A DNA stretch of 64,000 bases. Source: CAJBNH01 sp964447285. Lineage in GTDB: Bacteria; Myxococcota_A; UBA9042. The notes beneath the pieces were generated by a model. The model saw only the letters and a program-made list of their open reading frames with translations, was not told where the DNA came from and did not search any database. Location: assembly GCA_964447285.1 (NCBI GenBank), contig CAYURO010000019.1:23869-87868 (forward strand). Reading direction: 5' to 3'. Both the position numbers and the translations under genes were made by a program. This document shows positions 32,243 to 41,540 of the stretch, one piece after another (within the stretch, counting starts at the first letter, position 1; every line of letters begins with the position of its first letter).

Positions 32243-33283
32243 ATGTCCAATTCCGTCGCCCCCCTGCGCGACCGTTTCCGCGGGGTCCTGCTAGGCACGC
32301 ATTGCGGCGACGCATTGGGGATGCCGGTCGAAGGCTGGACGGCCGAGCAGATACGCAGCGAATTCGGACTGTTGAACAACATGTCGCACGGTCGGCTGGC
32401 GCGGGGTTCCTTCACCGACGACACCGAGATGACGCTGGCGCTTGCGCAGGCGCTGGCCGACGGGCAGGGCGGATTCGAAGAACAGCAGCTGGCGCGGACG
32501 TTTGCGGACCACCTGCACGCCGCCCGTGGCTATGGCCGCAACACGCTGGCGATCCTGTTCGAAGTGCGCGACCGCGTGCCTTGGGAGCTGGCGGTGCGGC
32601 GCAAGGGCCAGACGGGGGGCTCGCACGGCAACGGAGCGGCGATGCGCGTGGCTCCAGTGGCGCTGGCGGCTTTGGGCGACGCGGAGCGACTGCGCGACCT
32701 TGCGGTTCGGCAGGCACGGGTGACGGGGCATGGTCATCCCGACGCGTTGTTCGGCGCGCAGCTGCAGGCGCTGGCGGTGATGCGGGCGCTGCAGCATGGA
32801 CTCGCAGGTCGGCCGCTGGGGGGCAGGGCGTTCCTGAACGAATTGCTTCAAGAGCTGCCTGAGGTTCCGACGCCGCGCTTCTCAGCGGCCCTGTCGTGGC
32901 TGCTGGACCACTGGGACGCCCCGGCGACCGCCGTCGTGGCGCAGGTCGGCGTCGGTGTCTACATCGGCGCTTCGCTGCCCGTGGCGCTGTGGGCGGCCCT
33001 GACGGCGAACCCGGCTGAGGGCGCCGAGGGCATGGTCGTCCGCACCGTCAATCTGGGCGGCGACGCCGACACGACGGGTGCGATGGTGGGGGCGTTGGCA
33101 GGCGCGTACTACGGCGCGTCGGGTCTGCCGGTGAGGTGGCTCAAGGCCTTGGAAGGTGGCAAGAATGCCCGCGACCGGCTCGACCAGCTGGCGGACGCAC
33201 TGTGGGCGCAAGACCAAGGCAGGCGGGAAAGCGGGGCGACTACCTTTGGAAGCCGTCCAGCGAAATCTCCAGACCCAGCGTAA
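32243..33283 (+). CDS. ADP-ribosylglycohydrolase family protein (DraG/ARH3-like)
   Basis: 346 residues. Binuclear Mg-site motifs are complete: GTHCGDALGMPVEG at the N-terminus, FTDDTEMTLALA near 57-68, and NLGGDADTTGAMVGALAGAYYG near 272-293. Such enzymes remove ADP-ribose from proteins, nucleic acids or small molecules. No ADP-ribosyltransferase gene is adjacent, so the substrate is unknown. Confidence 0.92.
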   Translation: MSNSVAPLRDRFRGVLLGTHCGDALGMPVEGWTAEQIRSEFGLLNNMSHGRLARGSFTDDTEMTLALAQALADGQGGFEEQQLARTFADHLHAARGYGRNTLAILFEVRDRVPWELAVRRKGQTGGSHGNGAAMRVAPVALAALGDAERLRDLAVRQARVTGHGHPDALFGAQLQALAVMRALQHGLAGRPLGGRAFLNELLQELPEVPTPRFSAALSWLLDHWDAPATAVVAQVGVGVYIGASLPVALWAALTANPAEGAEGMVVRTVNLGGDADTTGAMVGALAGAYYGASGLPVRWLKALEGGKNARDRLDQLADALWAQDQGRRESGATTFGSRPAKSPDPA

Positions 33284-33519
33284 GCGAGCGATCCGACGGC
33301 TGCGACGTTGAGCAGGTCCAGCCTGGCGTGGAGTTCACGCGGACCGACGCGCAGATGGCCGCACGGCATCACGGGCAGGTTGCCGTTCACCATGAACTGC
33401 GGACGACCGACGGTTTCAGCGGCAGGAGAGTGACGAACCGCGAGTCCTCGTGCGGAACGGGTTGACGCTCTACGCGGGGCGGGCTACACGCGCCGCAACC
33501 TCACGGGGATGCCGAACCG

Positions 33520-34878
33520 ATGCCGATCCAAACCAAACACCTCCCTCGTCCGATGTGCCTTGCGGGGCTCGCGCTGCTCTCGTTCGCCTGCGGCAGCTCT
33601 GGCTCGCTTGGTGGCGGCTTCTTCGTCACCCAGGCGGGTGCCGCTTGCACGATGGAGGAGACGGTCACTTGTGGAGCCGCCGGCGTTGCCTCAGCCGCGC
33701 TTGTCTGCACAAACGCCAAGTGGGAGGTGGCCTTGGTCTGCGAGTCCGGCACCGTTTGCGTGCAGACGCTGACAGGTCCGGCGTGCAGGAAAGCCGCTCA
33801 GGATGCGACAGACACGGCCGACGCCGTCTCGCCCGACACCGCCGACACCGGGGACGCAACAGACGAGACGGACACCGATTTTGGCGACTTCCTGGACGTT
33901 GCCGACTCTGACGGCAACGCGACCGACGAAGTGGCCGACGCCACCGACCTTGACGTCATCGACGCGATGGACGCGCCGGATGAGGTCGTGGCGGATACGG
34001 ATGTCGCCGTCGACACGGACATGGGAACGCCGGTGGACTGCGTGGGCGGCTGCCCCGACGGCAAGGTCTGCAGCAGCAAGGGCGTCTGCGTGAATCAGAT
34101 CTGCGCCGACGCGACCTTTGGCCCCGACGTGCAAAAATTCTCGACGTTGGAGATCAGCGCAGGCACTGAGGGGTGCGACGTCAATGGTGACGGAACACTT
34201 GACAATGCCATGGGCAAAGCTCTGAGTTCGCTGAACTTCCTGTTCAAGGCGAACAGCGCACTCAGCGAGCAGATCGCGTTGGGCAAGCTGGTGCTGTTGT
34301 TCGAGACCGACGCGTACCAGGCCGACGGCACCGAGTTCCCGCTGAACCTGCTGCAGGGCGACGCGGACCTGGCTGCGGGCTCTTGCGACTACACGAAGGC
34401 CAGCTGCAAGTACACGGTGCGTCCCGACAGCTATGACCTGGCCGCGCAGACGTTGGGGCCGTGCCCGGCCAAGGTGCTGTTTCCCGACGCCAAGATCATG
34501 ACGCAGACGCTGAAGGCCGCGGCCAAGGGCAAGCGGTTTTCGCTGCCGCTGCTGACCTCGGGCCTGCCGCTGGGCATGACGGTGGTCGACCCGGCGTTCG
34601 AAGGTGACGTGTGGGCGGCGTTCGAGTGGACCTACTCGCAAAATGGCAAGCTTTGCGGGGTGTTGGCGTATGAAGACCTGCTCAAGGGCATCGACGCCGC
34701 GCCGGACTCCGTCATTCAGGCGTTGGGCGTGGGCGACAAGGCGGCCCTGAAATCCCTGATGAAGTCGATGTTCAAGGCCGACATCGACCTGAACGGCGAC
34801 GGCACCAAGGACGGCATCTCTGTCGCTTTCCGCTGGTCGACTGTGCAGGCGACGTTGACGGGCTTCACCGCCCCCTGA
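33520..34878 (+). CDS. Lipoprotein with Asp/Thr-rich linker and unknown C-terminal domain
   Basis: 452 residues. Lipobox LLSFAC near residue 24, then a short Cys-containing region, an Asp/Ala/Thr-rich linker about 90-170, a CVGGCPDGKVCSSKGVCV motif (dickkopf/EGF-like), and a 270-residue C-terminal domain with a calcium-like DVNGDGTLDNAMGKAL segment and a second DLNGDGTKDG near the end. The two-block layout recurs in secreted myxobacterial proteins of unknown role. Anchored outside the inner membrane; function not recognised. Confidence 0.75.
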   Translation: MPIQTKHLPRPMCLAGLALLSFACGSSGSLGGGFFVTQAGAACTMEETVTCGAAGVASAALVCTNAKWEVALVCESGTVCVQTLTGPACRKAAQDATDTADAVSPDTADTGDATDETDTDFGDFLDVADSDGNATDEVADATDLDVIDAMDAPDEVVADTDVAVDTDMGTPVDCVGGCPDGKVCSSKGVCVNQICADATFGPDVQKFSTLEISAGTEGCDVNGDGTLDNAMGKALSSLNFLFKANSALSEQIALGKLVLLFETDAYQADGTEFPLNLLQGDADLAAGSCDYTKASCKYTVRPDSYDLAAQTLGPCPAKVLFPDAKIMTQTLKAAAKGKRFSLPLLTSGLPLGMTVVDPAFEGDVWAAFEWTYSQNGKLCGVLAYEDLLKGIDAAPDSVIQALGVGDKAALKSLMKSMFKADIDLNGDGTKDGISVAFRWSTVQATLTGFTAP

Positions 34879-34901
34879 CGCCGCAGCGTGTGAGGACCGC
34901 C

Positions 34902-36128
34902 ATGGGGACGTGCACCGACCCGGCCTCCCTCGCGCCGCCTGAACCGCCCGCCGACACGCTGTTCGGCTTCAACAGGAACATCTTCTACGCGGGCTTGGTC
35001 AGCTTTCTGACCGACACGTCGACCAAGATGGTTTACGCGATCATGCCGCTGTTCCTGATGTCGATCGGCGCGTCCAAAACGACGCTTTCGCTGATCGAGG
35101 GCATCGCAGAGAGCACTGCGGCCCTGGTCAAGACCGCTTCGGGCTTCTGGAGCGACAAGATCGGTCGCAACAAGCCCTTCATGGTCATCGGCTACGCCAT
35201 CACAGCGGTCGTCACGCCCGTTTACGCCCTGGTTTTGTCGCCAGTGCAGGTGCTGGGGCTGCGGTTTGTCGAGCGGTTCGGCAAGGGTGTGCGCACAGCG
35301 CCGCGCGACAGTCTTGTGGCGGGGTCGGCGGCCAAGGGCGACATGGGGCGGTCGTTTGGGCTGCACAAGGCGATGGACAACAGCGGGGCGATTCTGGGGC
35401 CGCTGCTGGCGTTTGGGCTGCTGCTGGCGTTCCCGGAGGACTACCGCACCGTGTTTCTGCTGGCGGCCATCCCTGCTGTGCTGGGCGTGGTCACCCTCTT
35501 GTGGCTGATCCGCGAGGCGAAGAAGCCCGCCGCCAGCCTGTACAAGCGCTTCAGCTTCAAGGACTTTTCCGCCAAGTACTACCTGCTGCTGGCGATTGTG
35601 TTCGTGTTCACGCTGGGCAACTCGACCGATGCGCTGCTGCTGGTCAAGGCGAACGAGGTGGGCGTCAAGGTCGCCTACATCCCGTTGGTCTATCTGGTGT
35701 TCAACGCGGTGTCGGTGCTGGTGTCGGTTCCCATCGGCAAGCTGTCGGACCGCGTGGGGCGCGAAAAGGTCCTGGTGTTCGGCTATCTGGTCTACGCGCT
35801 GGTGTACTACGGCTTCGGGCGCGCGACGGACGTGGGCGTGGTGGTGGGGCTATTCGCGGCGTATGGCCTGTATACGGCGGCGACCGACGGCATTCAGAAG
35901 GCGTTCGTGGTCGAGCTGCTGGACAAGAACAAGCAGGGTACCGGTCTTGGCATCTACAACGCCCTGCTGGGCTTGACACTTTTGCCGGCCAGTCTGATCG
36001 CGGGGTTGCTGTACGACCGCGTGAATTCTCGCGTGCCGTTCTACTTCGGTGCGGCGATGGCGACGCTTGCGGCGCTGCTGATGGTGGCGTTTGGACTGGC
36101 GAATCGGCGGGCGCGTCGGGCGGTCTAG
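34902..36128 (+). CDS. MFS transporter
   Basis: 408 residues from ATG 34902, with GAGGA five bases upstream. Twelve hydrophobic segments; the loop 2-3 motif GFWSDKIGRNKPFMVIGY and the equivalent loop 8-9 motif GKLSDRVGREKVLVFGY are typical of the family. The segment ERFGKGVRTAPRDSLVA is shared with a subgroup annotated as multidrug- or nickel-type transporters. Substrate unknown. Confidence 0.88.
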   Translation: MGTCTDPASLAPPEPPADTLFGFNRNIFYAGLVSFLTDTSTKMVYAIMPLFLMSIGASKTTLSLIEGIAESTAALVKTASGFWSDKIGRNKPFMVIGYAITAVVTPVYALVLSPVQVLGLRFVERFGKGVRTAPRDSLVAGSAAKGDMGRSFGLHKAMDNSGAILGPLLAFGLLLAFPEDYRTVFLLAAIPAVLGVVTLLWLIREAKKPAASLYKRFSFKDFSAKYYLLLAIVFVFTLGNSTDALLLVKANEVGVKVAYIPLVYLVFNAVSVLVSVPIGKLSDRVGREKVLVFGYLVYALVYYGFGRATDVGVVVGLFAAYGLYTAATDGIQKAFVVELLDKNKQGTGLGIYNALLGLTLLPASLIAGLLYDRVNSRVPFYFGAAMATLAALLMVAFGLANRRARRAV

Positions 36129-36218
36129 GTCGCGTCCGGGCGCCCGGTTGTGCGCGAGAACGAAGCAAACCCGCCGAAAGGCGCCTGCAGCTTGCGGCAC
36201 CAAGCCGGAAGGGTGCGC

Positions 36219-36247
36219 TTGACCGGGGTTCGGCTGCGGCGTACACG
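36219..36247 (+). promoter_or_regulatory. Candidate sigma70-type promoter before the 855-residue lipoprotein
   Basis: TTGACC at 36219-36224, 17 bases, then TACACG at 36242-36247, about 85 bases before the ATG at 36334. The -35 is good and the -10 weak. No competing gene lies in this 205-base gap. Confidence 0.4.
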
Positions 36248-36333
36248 CTTGCATCGACGTACGTTCGGCATGTCAGGGCAGCCAGTCGCGACGGGGGCTT
36301 TACCGCGTCCGACGAAACCCGGAGTTCCAAGCC

Positions 36334-38901
36334 ATGAAGCGTCCCGTTCCGGTCGCAGTCGCCCTTGGGGTGTGTCTGGTGTTCGCTGTCACGGGATGCG
36401 GGGGGCGCAAGACGGCCAAGGCCGACGGCAAGCTGGAAACGAAGGTGGAAGCCGGGGCCGCAGCGACCCCGTTCACCACGAACTACGCCCTGACAGCCTA
36501 CAACATGCTGTCTTTCATCGAAAATGACACGCTGGAAACGGCGATGTGCGGCGGGCCGTTCTATCCGGGCAGTCGCCAGCTTCCGGGGCAAAACACGGCG
36601 GCGTTCGACAAGGCGCGCGCGGCAAAGGTGGCCGCCGTCCTCGCGGATACGCGGGCGCTGGTTCAAGCGTGTCGGGACGCCCAGCCGGCGATGGCCAAAC
36701 TCAGGGCCAGCTACACGAACTATCTGGACGAGCTACGGGAAGCCGACGAAAGCACCGTCAATTACGCCGGCGCGACGCTGCGGGCGCTGGTCGGCAACAC
36801 GCTCAAGCAGGCCATCGCGCAGGCCGAGTACGAGGCACTGGCGAACCCGGAAACCCCGGCGGGCAAGGCCTTCACCGCGTCGTTCGTGGCCTATCTGGGG
36901 CTGGCCAAGGCGGTCGCGCTGGGTGCGCTGTACCTTGAAGACCTGAACCATATCGCGGGCTTCTCAGCGATCTGTCTGCAACGCGAGGCGGCCAATCCGC
37001 TGGCAGCCACGGCCAATGCTGCGTTCGATGCGGCGATGGAGCAGGACTTTGCCGACGCCGCGCGGGCGCTCGAACCGGTCGCGGCGGGGATCGCCAAGGT
37101 GCAAGACGGTCTGCGGCGTTTGGCGTCGGCAGACCACTACTTCGCGCGGGAAGCGATCGACTTCATGCAGACCGAAGTCGCGCGGCTGCAGCCCGTCGTC
37201 GCGGCTCTGGCGGTGCGGGAAGGGCTGACGGCACAGGACGTTGCCGACACCCGGCAGTTGTTCGACGGCTATGTCTGGTGGGTGGGCGAGCTGCGCGGCA
37301 TCGTGGCCCAGACGGCCGCCGCCACGGACATCGTGCAGGTCGAGCGGCCGCGCACGGACTTCAACCCGTTTGGCGTGTCGGTGGCGTATGCCGACGGGTA
37401 CACGCCGGGCAAGGACTATGGCAAGGCGGTGGGCGCACTGACCGACGCGCCGCAAGTCAGCCCGCCGACAGAGGAAGGGTATCTGTCCAAGGCCTGGGGC
37501 GGCGTCAAGACCGTGTTCGGCAAGGCCAAGACAGGCCTTGGAGTGGTCATCGACGGGACGGGCGTGGCGGTGTCGATCGTCTCGTCGGTCGGCACCGGCA
37601 TCTACTACGGCAACTCGACCAGCGACATCGTCGACAACATCGGCGCCGCGGCGGAAGAGGCGGTCGACAACTACGACAAGGGCATGTCCGGCGCCAAGAC
37701 GTTCAAGACCGCGGGCGAGTACATCGAGGCAGTCGAGCAGGGCGCGGGCGACATGGCAGGCGCGGCGGTTGGCGGCACGCTGTCGTGGGGGGCCAAGAAG
37801 GCGGGCGCCTCGACAGAGACCCAGAAGTCCATCGCCAGCTGGTCGGGCTGGGCGGCGGGCGGCATCACCAAGATCTCGGTGGGCATGTTCACGGGCATGG
37901 CCAAGGGCATCTACAAGGTCAGCAGCAAGGAATCGTCGACGGCCGACGTGGTCGCGGGCATCGTGGACATCGGACTCAGCGCGATCGGCAGCAGCAAGGT
38001 CCTGCTGAAGTCCAGTCAGATTCCGGGGTTGGTCAAGGGTTCCTACCAGGGGATGAAGGAGCTGGGACGGTCCATCCTGAACCTTGGCAGATCTGCCGCC
38101 AACGTAGCAGAACGCAAAGAGATTGAAGCTTCCATCCGCGCCACACTTGCGGCCGGGAATCTTGCGCCGGCGGCGATCAATCGGCTGATGACTGACAGCG
38201 TCCGGCTGGAGATCGCCGAGGCCACGGCCAAGGCGCTTGCCGAGACCCGTGGGCAGATCATGACCAAGCTCCGCGACCTGATCGCGTCGGGTGGCAAACA
38301 GTGGTGGGTCGACCTGAAGGGCACCATCACCAGCTCGTGGACCGACTTGGTCAAGAAGAGCTTCGTTCGGGGCGGCCAAGGCTACCTGGATGCCGGCACC
38401 ACGGTCATGGGCGCGACCGTCGGCGAGTACGTCGAGAATCTCGTCGCGGCGGGTGCCAGAGACGGATGGCTCTCCGATTTTGTCAACGAGGCCATCGCCA
38501 TCGCCCCCGACCCCGGTCAGGTTGACGGCAAGTATACTGGCGGCCTGCTGGTCCAGAACATCGATATTCCGCCGGGTTCAGAGAAGACGGCCGAAGAGGC
38601 CAAGTGCCGCGAGGCTTTCCTGCAGATGAAGGGCAAGACCATCCCGCTCAACCTGGCCGTCGACGCCACCAACGGCCAGGCCACCATGACCAACCAGAAG
38701 GGCTCGACCACCGGTACCTGCTCGTACAGCAACGGAAAACTGACGGTCAGCGTCAGCAGCGAGGGGTCGACCCTGACCATGTCGGGCGTCGCCAAGCTTC
38801 GCAAGGAGGGCGGCGTCAGCCTGGCCGGTTCGTGGCGCCTGCCGTTCAAGGGGTCCGCCATCCTGCTGACGGGCACATGGACCGCCACCAAAGGCAACTA
38901 A
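36334..38901 (+). CDS. Large lipoprotein of unknown function with Gly-rich amphipathic core
   Basis: 855 residues. Lipobox VFAVTGCGG near residue 22. Residues about 45-350 are alpha-helical and Ala-rich. From about 390 to 560 there is an unusual run of Gly/Ala/Ser-rich, moderately hydrophobic stretches (VVIDGTGVAVSIVSSVGTG, GDMAGAAVGGTLSWGAKKAG, VVAGIVDIGLSAIGSSKVLL) such as occur in pore-forming or membrane-inserting proteins. The last 130 residues look like a lipocalin-type beta domain (VDGKYTGGL to WTATKGN). I do not recognise the family. It is followed six bases later by an Lgt-like gene, which suggests a functional pair. Confidence 0.75.
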   Translation: MKRPVPVAVALGVCLVFAVTGCGGRKTAKADGKLETKVEAGAAATPFTTNYALTAYNMLSFIENDTLETAMCGGPFYPGSRQLPGQNTAAFDKARAAKVAAVLADTRALVQACRDAQPAMAKLRASYTNYLDELREADESTVNYAGATLRALVGNTLKQAIAQAEYEALANPETPAGKAFTASFVAYLGLAKAVALGALYLEDLNHIAGFSAICLQREAANPLAATANAAFDAAMEQDFADAARALEPVAAGIAKVQDGLRRLASADHYFAREAIDFMQTEVARLQPVVAALAVREGLTAQDVADTRQLFDGYVWWVGELRGIVAQTAAATDIVQVERPRTDFNPFGVSVAYADGYTPGKDYGKAVGALTDAPQVSPPTEEGYLSKAWGGVKTVFGKAKTGLGVVIDGTGVAVSIVSSVGTGIYYGNSTSDIVDNIGAAAEEAVDNYDKGMSGAKTFKTAGEYIEAVEQGAGDMAGAAVGGTLSWGAKKAGASTETQKSIASWSGWAAGGITKISVGMFTGMAKGIYKVSSKESSTADVVAGIVDIGLSAIGSSKVLLKSSQIPGLVKGSYQGMKELGRSILNLGRSAANVAERKEIEASIRATLAAGNLAPAAINRLMTDSVRLEIAEATAKALAETRGQIMTKLRDLIASGGKQWWVDLKGTITSSWTDLVKKSFVRGGQGYLDAGTTVMGATVGEYVENLVAAGARDGWLSDFVNEAIAIAPDPGQVDGKYTGGLLVQNIDIPPGSEKTAEEAKCREAFLQMKGKTIPLNLAVDATNGQATMTNQKGSTTGTCSYSNGKLTVSVSSEGSTLTMSGVAKLRKEGGVSLAGSWRLPFKGSAILLTGTWTATKGN

Positions 38902-38907
38902 CCAGCC

Positions 38908-39738
38908 GTGTGGACTACGCTTCTCGACACGCAGTGGCTGGGCCTCCACGTCGTACTTGACGCCTATCGCACTTGCCTCTACGCCGGGGCCGGGCTTGGC
39001 GTGCTGCTGGCGCTGTGGCTCGCGCATCGTCGCGGCTTGCCGGTGGGGCGCTCTGCCGCCGTGCTGTTGCTGGCCGCTGCGGCGATTCCCGTGGGGGCAC
39101 GCGCTCTGGTCGTCGCGACCGATCCCGACCGGTTCGTCGCCGACCCAAGCCTGATGTTCCGCCTTGGACTCGTGGACTTCGCCCTGTACGGTGGACTGAT
39201 GGCCGCGGTGGTCGTCGGTCCATTGGCAGCCTGCGCGCTGCGGGTCGAATTGTGGCGATTGGCAGACTCGGCGGCGCCCGGCATCGCGCTGGGCATCGCC
39301 ATGGCCCGATTCGGCTGCTTCTGTGAAGGCTGTTGCTTCGGCGTCGCCAGTGACGGCCCCCTTGCGGTCACTTTTCCGCTGGCCAGTCCCGCTCACGCCG
39401 CCCAGCTGATTGAGGGAACGGCAGGCCTGCTGGGACCCGTGACCCCCGTGCTGCCCACGCAACTGTTCGAGGCGACCGGGGCCCTGACCTGCGGCCTGCT
39501 GGTACTGGGTCTGATGCAAGCGCGCAAGTGGCCGGATGGTGTGGCGTTCCTGGTCATAGCCGGGGGGGTTACGATCGTTCGGTTGGCGGTCTTTCCGCAG
39601 CGGTGGGTCGAGCCGGAATTTGTTGCTCCCGCATGGACTTATCCTGTGATGTATGTGGTCTTGCTTGCGGTTTGCCTAGCGCTATTGGCGACAAGGCTGC
39701 AGGCGCGACGTGCCCCGACCGTGACTGGGCGTGGGTAG
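38908..39738 (+). CDS. Lgt-like prolipoprotein diacylglyceryl transferase paralogue
   Basis: 276 residues from GTG 38908, six bases after the large lipoprotein gene. Seven or so transmembrane helices. Landmarks of Lgt are recognisable but modified: DFALYGGLM in place of the HGGL motif (Tyr for the essential His), MARFGCFCEGCCFG in place of GRxGNFxNGE, and LPTQLFEATGAL for the PSQLYE motif with its Glu retained. It may transfer a diacylglyceryl group to specific lipoproteins or have another acyl-transfer role. Confidence 0.7.
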   Translation: MWTTLLDTQWLGLHVVLDAYRTCLYAGAGLGVLLALWLAHRRGLPVGRSAAVLLLAAAAIPVGARALVVATDPDRFVADPSLMFRLGLVDFALYGGLMAAVVVGPLAACALRVELWRLADSAAPGIALGIAMARFGCFCEGCCFGVASDGPLAVTFPLASPAHAAQLIEGTAGLLGPVTPVLPTQLFEATGALTCGLLVLGLMQARKWPDGVAFLVIAGGVTIVRLAVFPQRWVEPEFVAPAWTYPVMYVVLLAVCLALLATRLQARRAPTVTGRG

Positions 39739-39853
39739 GGAAACGGCTCGGGTATCCGGCCAAATTTGCGGGTGAATCCGCGCTTGACGGCCCTGATGCG
39801 GGTCAGTAGCGTCCGTTCCTTAAGTGGCGTGCCTGCACGTCGAGGGGGAACCG

Positions 39854-41047
39854 ATGCGACAGGTGACTGGACTGGCCCTGACGATGTGGTTGGCGGCCGT
39901 GGCCGTGGGGTGCGGCACCGCAGCCGTGAGCACGGGCACCGATTCAAGTTCCGACGCTGCCGTTCCCAACGACGTGACCACGCCAGACACGACGGCCGAC
40001 GACGCCTTGGGCGACATCACTGCCGCCGACGCAGGCGAAACTGCGGAAGATGCCGACGCTTTCGTCCCAGACGTCGACGCCGCAGCAGACAACGGCACTG
40101 TCGATGCAGAGCCCAATGCCGATGCGGGAACCGGGGACGTGGATGCAGAGGCGGAGGTCGATGCGGTTCCGCCAGTCTCTGTGGCTGTCGCGTGTGCTGC
40201 ATTCGGCGTCGCCAACTGCGAGCGCCAGTTCACCTGTTCGCCCTACGGCGCGGGCCTGTTCTATGCCGACGAGGCCGCCTGCAAGCTGGAGGTCGCCGCG
40301 GCGTGCGAGGTCACGCTGGGGTTGCCCGATGTTCTGACGCCGCCGTCCGAGATCCTCGCTTGTGCGTCCATGCTGTCCGGGCAGAGCTGCGACGCCTACT
40401 ACGGGACGACCATTGTGGGCACCTGCGGCCTGTCGGGCGGCAAGCGCCAGCTCGGCGCGGTCTGTGCGGAAGGGGCGCAGTGTGCCTCGCGCCATTGCGG
40501 CGGGTCGGTGCCGTGGAATGCGCAAGCGCCCGACTTCTGTGCGGTCTGCATTCCCGTGGTCCAGGCCGGCGAGAGCTGCGCCGAGGCGGTCGAGTGCGCG
40601 TCGGGAAGCGAGTGCACCGACGACGTCTGCGTGCCCATCTCGCCCACGAACGGCCCGTGCGACGCCACCCATGTCTGCCCAGCCACCAACTTCTGCGTCT
40701 CAGGCCACTGCGCGACGGCCCTGAAGGCGGGGGCCGTGTGCAACCCCGACAGCGACGGCTGCGACATCCTCGGGGGCCTTTATTGCGAACCGACCAAGGG
40801 CGTGTGCGAGTCGATGGTGCTCGCAAAGGCCGGTGAGCCCTGCGGTTTCGACGACAAGACGTACGCCCTCATCCTTTGCGGGGGCGGTGCGACCTGCGTA
40901 GAGGTCGACCCGGTCGCAGGCACCTTCGTTTGCATGGCGACTGTGGGCGAGGGGGCCAAGTGCGACACCCAGGCCGGCCCGGACTGCAACAGCGGTTTCC
41001 AGTGCATGGGTTCGTGCATCAAGGAAGATCCGCTGCTCTGCAAGTAG
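39854..41047 (+). CDS. Cys-rich lipoprotein with Asp-rich linker
   Basis: 397 residues from ATG 39854 (GAGGGGG upstream; the frame is open from 39824). Lipobox VAVGC near residue 20, an Asp/Ala/Thr-rich linker about 25-105, then some 290 residues with many cysteines in regularly spaced units (GAVCAEGAQCASRHCGG, GESCAEAVECASGSECTDD, GAVCNPDSDGCD, GAKCDTQAGPDCNSGFQC). These resemble the Cys-rich repeats common in secreted proteins of Myxococcota. Function unknown; surface location expected. Confidence 0.8.
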   Translation: MRQVTGLALTMWLAAVAVGCGTAAVSTGTDSSSDAAVPNDVTTPDTTADDALGDITAADAGETAEDADAFVPDVDAAADNGTVDAEPNADAGTGDVDAEAEVDAVPPVSVAVACAAFGVANCERQFTCSPYGAGLFYADEAACKLEVAAACEVTLGLPDVLTPPSEILACASMLSGQSCDAYYGTTIVGTCGLSGGKRQLGAVCAEGAQCASRHCGGSVPWNAQAPDFCAVCIPVVQAGESCAEAVECASGSECTDDVCVPISPTNGPCDATHVCPATNFCVSGHCATALKAGAVCNPDSDGCDILGGLYCEPTKGVCESMVLAKAGEPCGFDDKTYALILCGGGATCVEVDPVAGTFVCMATVGEGAKCDTQAGPDCNSGFQCMGSCIKEDPLLCK

Positions 41048-41100
41048 GGGCTTGGCAGCGGTTGCGGACTTCGACAGACCGGAGGTCGCTCCAAACGAAA

Positions 41101-41131
41101 AAGGGGTTGCACCTTGCGGGTGCAACCCCTT
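41101..41131. terminator. Bidirectional intrinsic terminator
   Basis: AAGGGGTTGCACC (41101-41113) and GGTGCAACCCCTT (41119-41131) form a perfect 13-bp stem with a 5-base loop. On the minus strand it is followed by TTTTT and ends tRNA-Asn transcription; on the plus strand GTTTCT follows and it could terminate the Cys-rich lipoprotein gene. Confidence 0.9.
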
Positions 41132-41143
41132 GTTTCTACTAGG

Positions 41144-41216
41144 CTCCGATGCGCGGACTCGAACCGCGGACCCGGTGATTAACAGTCACCTGCTCTACCA
41201 ACTGAGCTACATCGGA
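41144..41216 (-). tRNA. tRNA-Asn (GTT anticodon)
   Basis: 73-nt cloverleaf on the minus strand. Acceptor TCCGATG/CATCGGA, D arm GCTC-AGTTGGTA-GAGC, anticodon arm GGTGA-CTGTTAA-TCACC with anticodon GTT, T arm CGCGG-TTCGAGT-CCGCG, discriminator G. The 3' CCA is not encoded (GCCT follows). All stems pair fully. Confidence 0.97.
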
Positions 41217-41249
41217 ATCGCGACCGGGCGGACCGGTCGAGCGCGGGGC

Positions 41250-41279
41250 AGGTTAGGGCAAGCCGCCGTGGGCTGTCAA
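41250..41279 (-). promoter_or_regulatory. Promoter of the tRNA-Asn gene
   Basis: Read on the minus strand: TTGACA (41279-41274), 18 bases, TAACCT (41255-41250), about 34 bases upstream of the mature tRNA 5' end. A perfect -35 and good spacing. Confidence 0.7.
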
Positions 41280-41540
41280 GACCCGACGCAACCATCGGAC
41301 CGGCCCGCACAGGCCGTCGAGCCGCAGACGAATGCGAGAGGGAAGGGTGCTGCACCCGTTGTCCGGTCCACGAACTCCACGTTCCTGTGACCCCGCCGGC
41401 CGCCTCTGACCGCGTCACGGCCTGCTTTGCGACGGCTGCCGGTCGCTGGGGCGCTTCCCGGAACTGATCTCGCCACTTTTCGCTTCGTTGCAGGGACAGA
41501 GGGTGACAGTTTGGGCGCGCGCTCCTACACTTCGACGACC

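Noticed and set aside
32112..32424. Minus-strand ORFs around the SDR/glycohydrolase junction
   Set aside because: Short, no ribosome site, opposite to two well-supported genes.
36334..38901. Call of the 855-residue lipoprotein as a known pore-forming toxin
   Set aside because: Gly/Ala-rich stretches are suggestive only; no named toxin-family motif could be identified.
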